A stretch of 64,000 nt of DNA from the NCBI RefSeq assembly GCF_001690495.1, contig NZ_LZGS01000004.1:62001-126000 (forward strand), in the 5' to 3' direction. This DNA comes from Gilliamella sp. App4-10. GTDB lineage: Bacteria; Pseudomonadota; Gammaproteobacteria; Enterobacterales; Orbaceae. A model generated the notes under the pieces. The model was not told the origin of the DNA. It saw only the letters and a list, made by a program, of their open reading frames with translations, and did not search any database. This document shows, one piece after another, positions 1-9,710 of the stretch (position 1 is its first letter; each line of letters opens with the position of its first letter). The translations under genes and the position numbers were made by a program.

Positions 1-198
1 CATCTTGATGAGCTTTATCAATTTTATGGAGAATACAAAGGATTAAGGATTGCCAGAAAGCATGTAAATTGGTACACCAAGAATTATGCTGACAGCGATC
101 AATTCAGGCGCTTATTTAGTGTACTTAGCAATACAAGTGAGCAAGTAAACACTCTAAAAGCATTTTTTAGTCAAATTAGAAACAACCCAAAGAGTTAA
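1..198 (+). CDS. dusB: tRNA-dihydrouridine synthase B, 3' end only
   Basis: The reading frame is open from base 1 and ends in TAA at 196-198, giving the last 65 residues of a protein whose start lies outside the window. The residues [10 protein letters not shown] are typical of the C-terminal helical domain of DusB, the flavoenzyme that reduces uridine to dihydrouridine in the tRNA D-loop. The frame is followed after 7 bases by fis. The dusB-fis pair is a conserved gammaproteobacterial operon, which supports the call strongly although the catalytic domain is not visible. Confidence 0.88.
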   Translation, partial: HLDELYQFYGEYKGLRIARKHVNWYTKNYADSDQFRRLFSVLSNTSEQVNTLKAFFSQIRNNPKS

Positions 199-205
199 AA
201 ATACT

Positions 206-502
206 ATGTCAGAACAACGCGTTACAGCTGCAGCACTTAAATTTACAACTGTAAACTCTCAAGACCAAATAACACAAAAGCCTTTGCGAGATTCAGTTAA
301 GCAAGCTTTAAAAAACTATTTATCACAATTAAATGGTGAAGATCCTACAGATCTATATGAATTAGTGTTAGCTGAAGTTGAACACCCATTCCTTGATATG
401 GTTATGCAATATACACGTGGCAATCAAACTCGAGCAGCAAATATGCTTGGTATCAACCGCGGCACATTACGCAAAAAATTAAAACAATACGGAATGAGTT
501 AA
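206..502 (+). CDS. fis: DNA-binding protein Fis
   Basis: This 98-residue protein matches Fis in length and layout. Fis is a homodimeric nucleoid protein that bends DNA, activates rRNA and tRNA promoters and acts in site-specific recombination. The C-terminal helix-turn-helix (about residues 73-95, [18 protein letters not shown]) is nearly identical to the enteric protein, and the variable N-terminal beta-hairpin arm occupies about residues 10-26. It follows dusB by 7 bases and is probably cotranscribed with it, so its growth-phase promoter should lie upstream of dusB, outside the window. A good intrinsic terminator follows. Confidence 0.97.
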   Translation: MSEQRVTAAALKFTTVNSQDQITQKPLRDSVKQALKNYLSQLNGEDPTDLYELVLAEVEHPFLDMVMQYTRGNQTRAANMLGINRGTLRKKLKQYGMS

Positions 503-533
503 TTGTCTATTATTTAAGAATTTATAATATGAC

Positions 534-564
534 AAAAAAGCGCCTTCATGTAGGGCGCTTTTTT
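534..564 (+). terminator. intrinsic terminator after fis
   Basis: An 11-bp perfect stem (AAAAAAGCGCC pairing with GGCGCTTTTTT) with a 9-base loop lies 32 bases after the fis stop. The T-run is part of the 3' arm. It should end the dusB-fis transcript. Its A-tract also makes it partly bidirectional. Confidence 0.85.
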
Positions 565-685
565 ACTGATAAATAAAAAAGTTCATAGAATTAATCATGC
601 AAAATGAATAAGCATATTGATAATGAATTTTAAGTAAAAGTTTGCTAAAATACAGCGATTTTTAAATTATTATCTGGAGAATTTT

Positions 686-1429
686 ATGGCAGGTCATAGT
701 AAATGGGCCAATACGAAACACCGCAAAGCAGCACAAGATGCGAAACGCGGTAAAATCTTTACTAAAATTATTCGTGAACTAGTAACAGCAGCAAAATTAG
801 GTGGCGGCGATCCAGCGTCAAATCCTCGATTACGTGCTGCAATGGACAAAGCATTATCTAATAATATGACTCGCGATACCATGAATCGAGCTGTTGCCCG
901 CGGTGTTGGAGGTGAAGATGACAGCAATATGGAAACGATCATTTATGAAGGCTATGGACCAGCTGGTACCGCTGTAATGGTTGAATGTCTAAGCGATAAC
1001 CGCAACCGTACGGTATCAGAAGTGCGTCACGCCTTTACTAAATCGGGTGGTAACTTAGGTACTGATGGCTCAGTTTCATATTTATTCACCAAAAAAGGGG
1101 TTATTTCATATCCGAGTGGAACTAATGAAGATCAGGTTATGGATGCAGCGCTTGAAGCGGGTGCGGATGACGTTGTGACTTATGATGACGGTGCAATTGA
1201 TGTATTTACGACACCTGAATCATTTGGTGAAGTAAAAGATGCACTTGATGCAGCTGGACTAGTTGCCGAAGCAGCTGAAGTATCAATGATTCCAGCAACA
1301 AAAGTTGATCTTGATATTGAATCTGCACCAAAATTATTACGCTTAATTGATATGCTTGAAGATTGTGATGATGTCCAAGAAGTTTATCATAATGGTGAAG
1401 TTTCTGATGAGGTTGCAGCCGCGCTCTAA
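686..1429 (+). CDS. yebC: YebC/TACO1-family translation factor
   Basis: The 247-residue protein has the invariant YebC N-terminus [25 protein letters not shown] and the three-domain length of the family. YebC/TACO1 proteins have been described as DNA-binding regulators and, more recently, as ribosome-associated factors that relieve stalling at proline stretches. Acidic patches such as residues 74-82 and the C-terminus are typical. CTGGAGA lies 7 bases before the ATG. The stop codon overlaps the ruvC start (TAATG), so the two are translationally coupled, as in enteric bacteria. Confidence 0.95.
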   Translation: MAGHSKWANTKHRKAAQDAKRGKIFTKIIRELVTAAKLGGGDPASNPRLRAAMDKALSNNMTRDTMNRAVARGVGGEDDSNMETIIYEGYGPAGTAVMVECLSDNRNRTVSEVRHAFTKSGGNLGTDGSVSYLFTKKGVISYPSGTNEDQVMDAALEAGADDVVTYDDGAIDVFTTPESFGEVKDALDAAGLVAEAAEVSMIPATKVDLDIESAPKLLRLIDMLEDCDDVQEVYHNGEVSDEVAAAL

Positions 1430-1917
1430 TGGCCATTATTCTTGGCATCGATCCAGGTTCTCGTTTGACGGGTTACGGCGTAATCCATCAAACGGGACGT
1501 CAACTCACCTACCTTGGTAGTGGATGCATTCGTACTGCTGTTGATGATTTACCTACCCGTTTAAAACGCATATATGCTGGCGTTAGTGAAATTATTTTAC
1601 AATTCCAACCCGATATGTTTGCTATTGAGAAAGTCTTTATGGCACGTAATGCCGACTCTGCGTTAAAGCTAGGTCAAGCAAGAGGCGCTGCAATTGTCGC
1701 AGCTGTAAATAATAATCTAACTGTTTTTGAATATGCAGCTCGTTTAGTTAAGCAGAGTGTAGTAGGAACAGGCGCTGCTGACAAAAAACAAGTACAACAT
1801 ATGATCAAATTATTATTAAAGTTACCAGCCAGCCCACAAGCTGATGCTGCAGATGCTTTAGCTATTGCGATAACCCATGCTCATATAAGTCAACATTCAA
1901 TACAAACTCATAAGTAA
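1429..1917 (+). CDS. ruvC: Holliday junction endonuclease RuvC
   Basis: RuvC resolves Holliday junctions made in homologous recombination, as a dimer working with the RuvAB branch-migration motor. The protein has 162 residues, slightly shorter than the enteric 173. The RNase H-fold acidic residues are visible: IDPG near residue 7, AIEK near residue 67, and the C-terminal DAADALA pair. The start overlaps the yebC stop by one base. In Escherichia coli ruvA and ruvB follow closely; here a 275-bp AT-rich gap and an opposite-strand operon follow, so ruvAB must lie elsewhere. Confidence 0.96.
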   Translation: MAIILGIDPGSRLTGYGVIHQTGRQLTYLGSGCIRTAVDDLPTRLKRIYAGVSEIILQFQPDMFAIEKVFMARNADSALKLGQARGAAIVAAVNNNLTVFEYAARLVKQSVVGTGAADKKQVQHMIKLLLKLPASPQADAADALAIAITHAHISQHSIQTHK

Positions 1918-1939
1918 AATTATAAAATCAAATTTTCAA

Positions 1940-1957
1940 AACTGAGAGTTTTTTTGT
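1940..1957 (+). terminator. weak hairpin with T-run after ruvC
   Basis: A short AT-rich stem (AAAACT with AGTTTT, 3-base loop GAG) runs into seven T residues 23 bases after the ruvC stop. The shape is that of an intrinsic terminator but the stem is weak. The rest of the gap to 2192 shows no gene or clear site. Confidence 0.4.
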
Positions 1958-2192
1958 TTATATAGATTATTAGCATTTTGATAAAAAAGATTGGTATAGA
2001 CATCTGTTATAATAATTTCAATAAAAATAAAATATACGATGTTAAGAGACTAAAATATCTCAATATCTTATTAAAATATTGTTTACCTTTAAATACCTCA
2101 TTGTGATGACAACATCCACTTAGAAAATTACGCTGCGTGTTTTAGTGTTTTTATACTCAATTAGCGTCATGTTATTAATACTATATTCATTA

Positions 2193-3941
2193 CTAATTAA
2201 TTTCTGCAACGATATCTCCCGCATAAACATAGTTCCCCACTTTGAGCGTTTGTTTTAAAACACCATTTCGATGTGCGATAACTTGTACTTCCATTTTCAT
2301 CGCTTCCATTATAGCAATCACATCCCCTTTGTTTACGCTTTGATTATCATTAACTACCCATTTAAAAAGGCTACCCGAAACTGGTGATTGGACAATCAAA
2401 TCGGAAAGCGCTTCTTTCATGGAAGAAGATGTATCTAGATTAGTATCCGTTTGCAAAGATAACGAAGAAAATAGTTGTACAGGTAACCCCAGTTTACAAC
2501 GTTTACCGTCAATCTCGATAAATGTGTGAGTCAGCGTTGCTTCTTTTGGTGGTATTTGCCTTTTAGTTGGTGCTATTGTTGCAGCCAATTCAGTTTCGAT
2601 CCAACGCGTATGCACTTTAAAATCATCACAAAAATCAGGATGTTCAATAACTGCACGTGCAAATGGTAATACACTTGCCACCCCTTCAATCGAAAACTCC
2701 GCTAAAGCACGACGGGCCCTTGCAATGGCCTGTTCACGATTATTTCCAACAATAATCAGTTTTGCTATGAGTGAATCAAACATTGCAGGGATCGTTGAAC
2801 CCGTTACCACCCCACTATCTAAACGTACTCCCGGCCCCGATGGTGCATCAAACCGCGTAATTGTACCAGCTACGGGTAAAAAGCCATTAGCTACATCCTC
2901 AGCATTAATACGAAACTCAATGGCGTGACCTCGTGGTTTAGGCGTTTGGTTAATGCTAAGCGGTAAACCTTGGGCAATGCGCAGTTGCTCGATAACAAGA
3001 TCGACACCCGTTGTTTCTTCTGTAACTGGGTGTTCAACTTGCAATCTTGTGTTTACTTCAAGGAAGGATAACTTGCCATCCTGACTAAGCAAAAATTCAA
3101 CCGTACCCACGCCGACATAATTTGCTTTAACACAAATATCAATCGAAGCTTGAATAATTTGTTGCTCTAATGGTTCGGTTAAAAACGGTGCTGGTGATTC
3201 TTCAATTAATTTTTGGTTACGACGTTGCAGTGAACAGTCACGAGTTCCAACCACAACAACATGACCTAATGTGTCTGCAATGATTTGTGCTTCAATATGC
3301 CGAGGATTATGTAAAAATTGTTCTAAAAAACATTCACCACGACCAAAAGCAGTAGTCGCTTCGCGTACAGCAGAATGATAAAGTTCTTCAACTTCTTCCA
3401 TTTGCCAAGCCACCTTTAATCCCCGACCGCCGCCACCGAATGCCGCTTTAATCGCTATCGGTAAACCATGAGCGTGCGCAAATTCAACGACTTCTTTAAC
3501 ATCTTGCACTGGTTGTTTAGTTCCAGCAACTAAAGGCGCGCCAACTTGCAATGCAAGTTGTCTGGCTCTGACTTTATCGCCTAATATTTCGATCGTTTCT
3601 GGATTTGGCCCAATCCATATTAAACCAGCATTTTGCACTGCTTTAGCAAATTCAACACGTTCTGATAAAAAACCATAACCTGGGTGCACCATTGTAGCGC
3701 CTGATTTTTTGGCTATAGCAATGATTTTATCAATATCAAGATAAGTTTCACTCGGAAAGTTGCCTGATAATCCATAAGCTTCATCAGCCATTTGTACATG
3801 AAGTGCATCAATATCCGCATCGGCATAAATTGCAATAGACAAAAAGCCCATATCACGACAAGCACGTATAATACGTACTGCAATCTCGCCTCGGTTAGCG
3901 ATCAATACTTTGTGAGTTATTTTTTGATTATTTTCAGACAT
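2193..3941 (-). CDS. biotin carboxylase fused to a biotinyl carrier domain, oxoproline cluster
   Basis: This 582-residue protein is an AccC-type biotin carboxylase (N-terminal VLIANRGEIAVRI, ATP-grasp loop GGGGRGLKVAW, active-site EVNTRLQVEHPVTE) followed by a linker and a C-terminal biotinyl domain with EAMKMEV, whose lysine (about residue 549) carries biotin. It would carboxylate its own biotin with ATP and bicarbonate. No acyl-CoA carboxyltransferase gene is adjacent. Instead the gene overlaps pxpBC by 8 bases (ATGTCTGA). The ATG at 3941 with upstream GGGAG is preferred to a TTG at 3962. PxpB and PxpC resemble the carboxyltransferase part of urea carboxylase, so a joint lactam carboxylase is plausible but inferred. 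Confidence 0.88.
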   Translation of the reverse strand: MSENNQKITHKVLIANRGEIAVRIIRACRDMGFLSIAIYADADIDALHVQMADEAYGLSGNFPSETYLDIDKIIAIAKKSGATMVHPGYGFLSERVEFAKAVQNAGLIWIGPNPETIEILGDKVRARQLALQVGAPLVAGTKQPVQDVKEVVEFAHAHGLPIAIKAAFGGGGRGLKVAWQMEEVEELYHSAVREATTAFGRGECFLEQFLHNPRHIEAQIIADTLGHVVVVGTRDCSLQRRNQKLIEESPAPFLTEPLEQQIIQASIDICVKANYVGVGTVEFLLSQDGKLSFLEVNTRLQVEHPVTEETTGVDLVIEQLRIAQGLPLSINQTPKPRGHAIEFRINAEDVANGFLPVAGTITRFDAPSGPGVRLDSGVVTGSTIPAMFDSLIAKLIIVGNNREQAIARARRALAEFSIEGVASVLPFARAVIEHPDFCDDFKVHTRWIETELAATIAPTKRQIPPKEATLTHTFIEIDGKRCKLGLPVQLFSSLSLQTDTNLDTSSSMKEALSDLIVQSPVSGSLFKWVVNDNQSVNKGDVIAIMEAMKMEVQVIAHRNGVLKQTLKVGNYVYAGDIVAEIN

Positions 3942-5532
3942 GATCAATATCACTCCCTTCAAATTCTTTAAACATCCCTATAGGATTAAATTTTATTTTG
4001 GCATTGACTGGAATTTGACCGGCCAAATCTAAATGGTATGTACACACAGCCCCGATAACAGGGTAGCCCCCTGTTAAAGGGTGATCATTCAAAAATAGTA
4101 CCGGTTGCCCATTCGCTGGAATTTGTATTGCTCCAATGCAGGTGCCTTCACTGGGTAATTCTTGCCCTTTGTCACGGCTTAAAGGCATGTCACCAGACAA
4201 ACGCAAACCAATGCGATTAGAAGCAGGTGTCACCTGCCATAGTTGAGAAGAAAGTAATTCTACTGCTTGCTTTGTAAACCAATCAGTACGCGGCCCAAGC
4301 ACAATATCGAGTACAATAACATCATTACAAGTCGGATAGCGTATCATTGGTGTTTCGGTTAACGACACCGCATTTAAGGTTTGAATTTTCTTAATAGCTA
4401 GCGTTTGACCAATTTTAAGTGGCGATGGTCCGACTTGGGCGAGTGTATCAAAAGAGCAACTGGTTAAAACAGGTGACACTTGAAAACCACCACGCACAGC
4501 GAAATAGCTACGCACACCACATTTTACGCTTCCCAAGCTAATCATATCGCCTTTTTCCAATTGAATCGGCTGATACATGGCAACATTATACTTTTCACCA
4601 TCTGATGTTGTAATGTGTATATCACACTCAGCCCCTGTGACAGCGACCAACATACCACAATTTACCTGCGCTTTAAAACCACCTTGCGTTATTTCTAATA
4701 CGGCTTCATTAATTGGATTGCCCACAATGCGGTTACCACTATGTAATGCCCCTTTATCCATCGCTCCAGATTCAGAAATACCTAATGCCGCCTGACCAAT
4801 GCGCCCTGCGTCTTGTAAAAGTGTTTGTAATCCTGTTGCTAATATTTTGATATCCTGTTGTTGATTGCTGTTGCTATCGACTTTTTTAGCGGTAGGCAAA
4901 TGACACTTTTTAGTGGATTTGCTAGCATCAACAAAATTAACTCGGCTACCGGGTTTCAATAGTGCAGGTTGATCGCGATTTAAATCCCATACAGCGGTAT
5001 CAGTTATACCAATAAGTTGCCAACCGCCAGGACTTGCTTGAGGATAAATACTACTAAACTCGCCTGCTAAAGCAACTGAACCAGCTGGAATACGAACTCG
5101 TGGTGATTGACGACGCGGTACATTAAGCTGAGCATTTTTAGATACCATATAAGCAAAGCCAGGCGCAAAGCCACAAAAAGCCACTTGATATTCATTATTG
5201 GTGTGTCTTGCAATAACTTCAGCAACAGTTATACCTAGATATTCAGCCACTTGGGCTAAATCCTCGCCATTATAATGCACAGGTATTATCACCAATTCAC
5301 CAGATTGCATAATACTTGCTGAAATATCCAATTTAGCAATATGCTTAATGAGCGTATTAGCATTCGTCGCAATGGGATTATAACGAATCAATATAGTGCG
5401 CGCTGCGGGGATTATCTCTTCTATATGCCAATGCATAAATACACTTTGCAGTGCATTGGTAAGCGCCATTGTTTGCTCAAGAGCTGTTAATTCAACAATA
5501 AACGCATCAACATTAACGGGTAAAAATCGCAT
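3934..5532 (-). CDS. pxpBC: fused 5-oxoprolinase subunits PxpB-PxpC (KipI-KipA)
   Basis: One 532-residue chain holds PxpB/KipI (about residues 1-205) and PxpC/KipA (about 225-530). PxpB marks are CGFAPGFAYM and the basic SPRVRIPAGSVALAGE segment; PxpC marks are TLLQDAGRIG and SGAMDKGA near the start of its domain. With PxpA, these subunits cleave 5-oxoproline to glutamate at the cost of ATP. In many bacteria pxpB and pxpC are separate neighbours, so this is a fusion, also known in other genomes. AGAGG lies before the ATG. A 161-bp gap separates it from pxpA upstream. Confidence 0.93.
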   Translation of the reverse strand: MRFLPVNVDAFIVELTALEQTMALTNALQSVFMHWHIEEIIPAARTILIRYNPIATNANTLIKHIAKLDISASIMQSGELVIIPVHYNGEDLAQVAEYLGITVAEVIARHTNNEYQVAFCGFAPGFAYMVSKNAQLNVPRRQSPRVRIPAGSVALAGEFSSIYPQASPGGWQLIGITDTAVWDLNRDQPALLKPGSRVNFVDASKSTKKCHLPTAKKVDSNSNQQQDIKILATGLQTLLQDAGRIGQAALGISESGAMDKGALHSGNRIVGNPINEAVLEITQGGFKAQVNCGMLVAVTGAECDIHITTSDGEKYNVAMYQPIQLEKGDMISLGSVKCGVRSYFAVRGGFQVSPVLTSCSFDTLAQVGPSPLKIGQTLAIKKIQTLNAVSLTETPMIRYPTCNDVIVLDIVLGPRTDWFTKQAVELLSSQLWQVTPASNRIGLRLSGDMPLSRDKGQELPSEGTCIGAIQIPANGQPVLFLNDHPLTGGYPVIGAVCTYHLDLAGQIPVNAKIKFNPIGMFKEFEGSDIDHV

Positions 5533-5693
5533 TAAGCACCTCTATATATGGTAAATATCCAATCCCTAACTATAACTATTTTATAGCGTTGTGTCATATT
5601 TGAGACTAAATTTATTGCCGGCTTAACAAATTCGTGTCTAATCATAGTTCTATTTTTTCGTTAACTTAATTAAGTTTCCAAAATTTAACTAAT

Positions 5694-6476
5694 CTAATGA
5701 TTATTTACCTTAGCAAATGAGACAATATTAATGCCATTTTGTTGTAATTTTTCACGAACTTTTTGCGCCATTGCTAAGGCACCAGCACTATCGCCATGAA
5801 CACAAATTGATCCTGCCTCAATATCGACAAACTGCCCGTCTATAGAAGTTACACCACCATCACTCACTAACTGTAGCATACGGTCTGCAACTAGATCGGG
5901 ATCGTGCAACACAGCGCCGGCTTCTTTACGAGACACTAACGTACCATCGACATGATATGCCCTATCAGCAAAAGCCTCGGCAACCACACGTAAGCCGTTT
6001 TCTTTAGCCCACTCAATGAGTTTTGAGCCCGCAAGCGCAACTAAAATCAGTGTTGAATCAATCGAACAAAGTGCATCAATCACTGCCATTGCCTGACGCT
6101 TATCATGCGCAATTGTGTTATATAAGGCACCATGAGGTTTAACATAACTCACCTTAGCACCAATTGAAGCGGCTAACCCTTTGAGTGCACCAATTTGATA
6201 AATCACATCTGCGGTTAATTCATCGGCGGCTATATCCATATTACGACGGCCAAAACCAACTAAATCAGGATAACCGACATGAGCACCGACTTCGACATGA
6301 TTAGCTTTGGCCGCTTTTAATGTCTTTAAAATACCCGCTGGCGATCCTGCATGGAATCCGCAAGCAATATTGGCACTGCTAACAACTTTTAGCATTGCCT
6401 CATCATTTCCCATCTGCCATTGACCAAAACTCTCGCCAAGGTCACTGTTTAAATCAATACATTTAGTGATTGTCAT
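5694..6476 (-). CDS. pxpA: 5-oxoprolinase subunit PxpA (LamB/YcsF family)
   Basis: The 260-residue protein matches PxpA in full length. It begins with [12 protein letters not shown] and carries [12 protein letters not shown] and [10 protein letters not shown], the conserved metal-site and substrate-site segments of the LamB/YcsF family. PxpA is the hydrolytic partner of PxpB and PxpC in ATP-dependent ring opening of 5-oxoproline (pyroglutamate), a damage product of glutamine and glutathione. TAGAGGAC lies 3 bases before the ATG. It follows the NRAMP-related gene by 8 bases, so the two are one transcription unit. Confidence 0.94.
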   Translation of the reverse strand: MTITKCIDLNSDLGESFGQWQMGNDEAMLKVVSSANIACGFHAGSPAGILKTLKAAKANHVEVGAHVGYPDLVGFGRRNMDIAADELTADVIYQIGALKGLAASIGAKVSYVKPHGALYNTIAHDKRQAMAVIDALCSIDSTLILVALAGSKLIEWAKENGLRVVAEAFADRAYHVDGTLVSRKEAGAVLHDPDLVADRMLQLVSDGGVTSIDGQFVDIEAGSICVHGDSAGALAMAQKVREKLQQNGINIVSFAKVNNH

Positions 6477-6484
6477 ATTGTCCT

Positions 6485-7726
6485 CTATTTTAAATAGTTA
6501 AAAATAGTAGCAACCGACATTATGCCCATATACCAAGTAATTGCACACACAACTACACCTGACAGCAATAACCATCTTGGATAGTGATATCCAGACATAA
6601 GATCAGCACGTCGCCAACCAATATAGACAAAAATAGTTAAACCAAGCGGTAAAACTAAACCATTAAAACCGCCCGCAAAAACTAATAATGATACAGGTGC
6701 GGTTCCCATGATTAAATAAATAGCTAGCGAAACAGCAATAAAAACAATAGTGGAAAACTGGCGTTGTTTGTCTGTAATTGCCCGCTTAAAAGGGGTAATA
6801 AAAGTCATTGAAGTATAAGCTGCACCAATAATACTAGTTATCGCAGCCGCCCATAAAATCAAACCAAAAATACGTAACCCCAATTTACCTAAAGCGGCCT
6901 GAAAGGCTTGCGATGCCGGATTGGCTGCATAACTTGAAATGTCAATTGTTACACCACTTGCAACCACACCTAAAATGGCTAGAAATAAGATGTAACGCAT
7001 CAAACCCACAACCATTATTCCTTTGGTTGCAGCACCGGAAACATAATCAATATGCTGAGCACCAACCATACCTTTATCAAGTAATCGGTGAGCACCAGCG
7101 TAAGAGATATACCCCCCAACCGTTCCCCCAACAATAGTCGTAATAGAGGCAAAATCAACACTGCTTGGAAAAACCGTTTCCCTTAAAGCTTGCCCAACAG
7201 GTGGTTGAGAAGCAAATACCACAAATAAGGTCAAAATAATCATGAGCAAACCAAAACCAATCATTAAACGATCAATAAAATGACTGGCTTTACGGGATGA
7301 AAAGATATAAACCGCTAAGAGTGCACTAATTGCCCCGCCCCATTTAGGATCAAGCCCAACAAGTGCGTTTAAACCTAAACCAGCACCGGCTATATTACCA
7401 ATATTAAACACCAATCCACCAAATATAATCAGCACTGCAAGTATATAGCCACTAAATGGAATCGTCGCATTAGCAATATCTGAAGAATTCATTTTGGTTA
7501 ACGCAACAATTCGCCAAATATTTTGCTGAACAACAAAATCAATAATAATAGAGGCTAAAATACCAAAGCCAAAAGCCGTACCAAGGGTGACAGTAAAAGT
7601 GGCTGTTTGGGTAATAAAGCCCGGACCAATTGCCGAAGTCGCCATTAAAAAAATGGCACTGATTAATGAAGCACGCCGATTTTTAACAAAAGCAACGGTG
7701 CTACCGCTATTATTTTCCATATGCAT
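6485..7726 (-). CDS. NRAMP-related membrane transporter of the oxoproline cluster (YcsG-like)
   Basis: A membrane protein of about 413 residues with roughly 11 hydrophobic segments. The first begins with IGPGFITQ, as in NRAMP transporters. The position beside pxpA matches Bacillus ycsG next to ycsF. The canonical NRAMP metal ligands are not seen: no DPGN follows the first segment and no MPH is found in the region of segment 6 ([18 protein letters not shown]). It is therefore unlikely to be a normal Mn/Fe importer and may carry oxoproline or another cluster substrate; this is inference. The ATG at 7726 after AGAGG is preferred to an upstream TTG at 7750; an ATG at 7720 is also possible. Confidence 0.85.
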   Translation of the reverse strand: MHMENNSGSTVAFVKNRRASLISAIFLMATSAIGPGFITQTATFTVTLGTAFGFGILASIIIDFVVQQNIWRIVALTKMNSSDIANATIPFSGYILAVLIIFGGLVFNIGNIAGAGLGLNALVGLDPKWGGAISALLAVYIFSSRKASHFIDRLMIGFGLLMIILTLFVVFASQPPVGQALRETVFPSSVDFASITTIVGGTVGGYISYAGAHRLLDKGMVGAQHIDYVSGAATKGIMVVGLMRYILFLAILGVVASGVTIDISSYAANPASQAFQAALGKLGLRIFGLILWAAAITSIIGAAYTSMTFITPFKRAITDKQRQFSTIVFIAVSLAIYLIMGTAPVSLLVFAGGFNGLVLPLGLTIFVYIGWRRADLMSGYHYPRWLLLSGVVVCAITWYMGIMSVATIFNYLK

Positions 7727-8001
7727 GTTTCCTCTTAATTTGTTTTTCAATTATTGATACAACAACCGTATTAGCACTTTTTACTACTTTTCAAGGTAAT
7801 GCAAGTATCATGCCATAGTGCTACTTTCATTATCGAATATCTTTATAATTACTATTTCCTAGCAACAAACTAATTAAAAATAATTCTAATTGCTTATTAT
7901 TTATCCATAACAAATTAATAATTAACACTTAATAACGCTAATTTGCACCAAAGGTAAACATTCAAACCCGAATCTTTTTTTTAAAATTTACCAAATTATT
8001 G

Positions 8002-8885
8002 CTAACACTTTGACTCATCGATAATTAATTTAAAAACATTGGAATGTCCTTTCCGACTTGGGTAATAAAGATAAAAAGAGTCATAGGTAATAGCAAAATC
8101 GGCCAATAATTCAACTAACCCTCCCGATGATAATTCCTTTTCAATATCTACTCTAGCAATCCAAGTGATATCTAAACCATCTAAAGCCGCTTGTTTACAC
8201 AATTGATTATTAATTATAAATTGGGATTGCGAATGATATTTAATCATTTTTCCCTTCTGCGTAAATTCCCATGGTAATTCTGTACCATGTTGAACCGATA
8301 TTCGCATTCCAACTAAACGATGTTTATCTAAATCTTTGATTTGTTTTGGTATCGATTTTCCTATTAAATATTTAGGGCTAGCAATTAAAGCCATTTTTAG
8401 CGGAGGCGATATTTTAACTGCGATCATCTCTTTAGCAAGATCATCACCTAACCGGCAACCCATATCAAAGCTCTGTTTAACAATATCAGCCCAGCTATTA
8501 TCGGCTTGAATTTCGACTCTAATGAGCGCATAACCAAGCAAAAAATCGCATAATTTCGGATAGATAATATGTTCTACCGCAATATACTGGGAGCATTAAT
8601 TCTGATCGTCCCTGAAGGCGTATTGGTAAAATGACTTAATTCATTCACCTCGTGATTAATCGAGTCAAATAAAGGAGAACTTTTTCGGTATAATTGTTCG
8701 CCCGCCTCGGTCAATGAAACATTCCGAGTATTACGATTAAATAAACGCAAATTCAAACGAGTCTCTAGATTTCGCATACTATGGCTAAGCGCCGATGAGC
8801 TAATTCCCAATAACTGCCCTGCTTTTACAAAACTGTTGGTCTGTGCCAAAGTAATAAAGTAATTTAATTCATTAAGGTTATACAT
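8002..8885 (-). pseudogene. LysR-family transcriptional regulator, frameshifted
   Basis: Residues 1-103 (frame starting at 8885) form the LysR winged helix-turn-helix (MYNLNELNYFITLAQTNSF; SALSHSMRNLETRL; LTEAGEQLY) and the GTIRINAP entry to the effector domain. The frame then hits TAG near 8573. Another frame continues at once with VEHIIYPKLCDFL and runs to 8002, giving the normal effector domain. Joined, the length is about 290 residues, usual for LysR. A loss of one base near 8575-8577 explains it. A sequencing error cannot be excluded, but neighbouring divergent genes are also decayed. A perfect palindrome just upstream of the start may be its operator. Confidence 0.85.
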
Positions 8886-8898
8886 AATCGCATGCTAT

Positions 8899-8917
8899 TA
8901 GTGAATTTAATTCACTA
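8899..8917. promoter_or_regulatory. perfect 19-bp palindrome upstream of the LysR gene
   Basis: TAGTGAATT, one central base and AATTCACTA form a perfect inverted repeat 14 bases upstream of the regulator start. It fits the T-N11-A form and position of a LysR autoregulatory and divergent-promoter operator. The divergent genes it may have controlled are now remnants. Confidence 0.55.
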
Positions 8918-9065
8918 CACTATAACCCCCCCTCCATTTATCTCAATAAAAGACATCTTTAAAATAATGTTATTTTTATTCAGTAAGCAAACTGACTGAA
9001 AATATACTTATACTTAGCACCAGTGGGAGCTTACCTAAAGTCATGATTCCTGTTTTGTTACAAAT

Positions 9066-9272
9066 TATGAAGTTAAATTTGTATAGTACCCTCACCACAC
9101 CCACGAATTAATATCATTAGCCAATGAAAGCGTCGTTATTATTCAAATCAATGTTAAGGACTTAATCCAATTAGAAAAGGTGATACAAGGACAAGATATT
9201 GTTTACGTTAAGTTAGCAAGACAACTTGAAACTACGGCTAAAAATGTAGTGCAAACCATACCTAGGCAATAA
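9066..9272 (+). pseudogene. remnant of an NAD(P)H-binding (NmrA/SDR-like) protein
   Basis: The frame reads NYEVKF, an in-frame TAG, then a run containing ESVVIIQINVKDLIQLEKVI, GQDIVYVKLA and QLETTAKNVV before TAA at 9270. This resembles the middle of NAD(P)-binding Rossmann proteins of the NmrA type, in which a stretch like GDVLDxxxLEKAIxGQDIVY follows the third strand. The N-terminal glycine motif and the C-terminal half are missing. It lies divergent from the broken LysR gene and was probably its target. Family assignment rests on motif memory only. Confidence 0.5.
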
Positions 9273-9527
9273 CTAAAACGCCTAATTTGGAAGAGATTTT
9301 TGGTTTATCAACAGTTGAGCAAGGTCTTGAAGCATAAAAAATCGGGTTTAGTAAAATAGGTACAAAATGCCATTGATTGGCAAATAAGTGATATTTATAG
9401 CCATCAAGCCAACTGCTATTTTAGATTTGGTTAACTAAGGAAAATTCGATGGTTTTACCACCCATCTTAAATTAGTTTTAATGTTTAACATACATCAAAT
9501 AGTTATCGGCTAAAAAGGAGAGAACCC

Positions 9528-9710
9528 ATGCAACATATCACATTAAACAATGGAATAAAAATACCGGTTCTTGGTTGTGGTGTATACCAAATAAATCAAG
9601 AAGAGTGTGAATAGTGTGTCTTAGATGCCATCAGTATCGTCTATTGTGCGATTGTTACCACGCAAGCTTATGGCAATCGCTTAATTAAATTATTTACTGA
9701 TAATCAATAA
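9528..9710 (+). pseudogene. remnant of an aldo/keto reductase (N-terminal part)
   Basis: A good ribosome site (AAAGGAG) precedes ATG at 9528 and the frame reads ITLNNGIKIPVLGCGVYQI and QEECE, the classic start of 2,5-diketogluconate-reductase-like aldo/keto reductases. An in-frame TAG at 9612 is followed in the same frame by CVLDAIS and TQAYGN, the next conserved block, with several substitutions. It stops at 9708. Only about 60 of about 275 residues remain. Confidence 0.75.

Noticed and set aside
1206-1448. Long antisense frames opposite yebC and other genes
   Set aside because: They lie fully inside conserved genes on the other strand, lack ribosome sites and read as low-complexity shadow sequence.
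2101-2119. TGTGATGACAACATCC, resembling a CRP site and a similar string near 18904
   Set aside because: The second CRP half-site is missing, and the shared 14-base string has different flanks, so chance is the simpler view.
7751-8001. Search for a LysR operator or promoter before the oxoproline cluster
   Set aside because: No convincing palindrome or -35/-10 pair could be picked out by eye, so none is reported.
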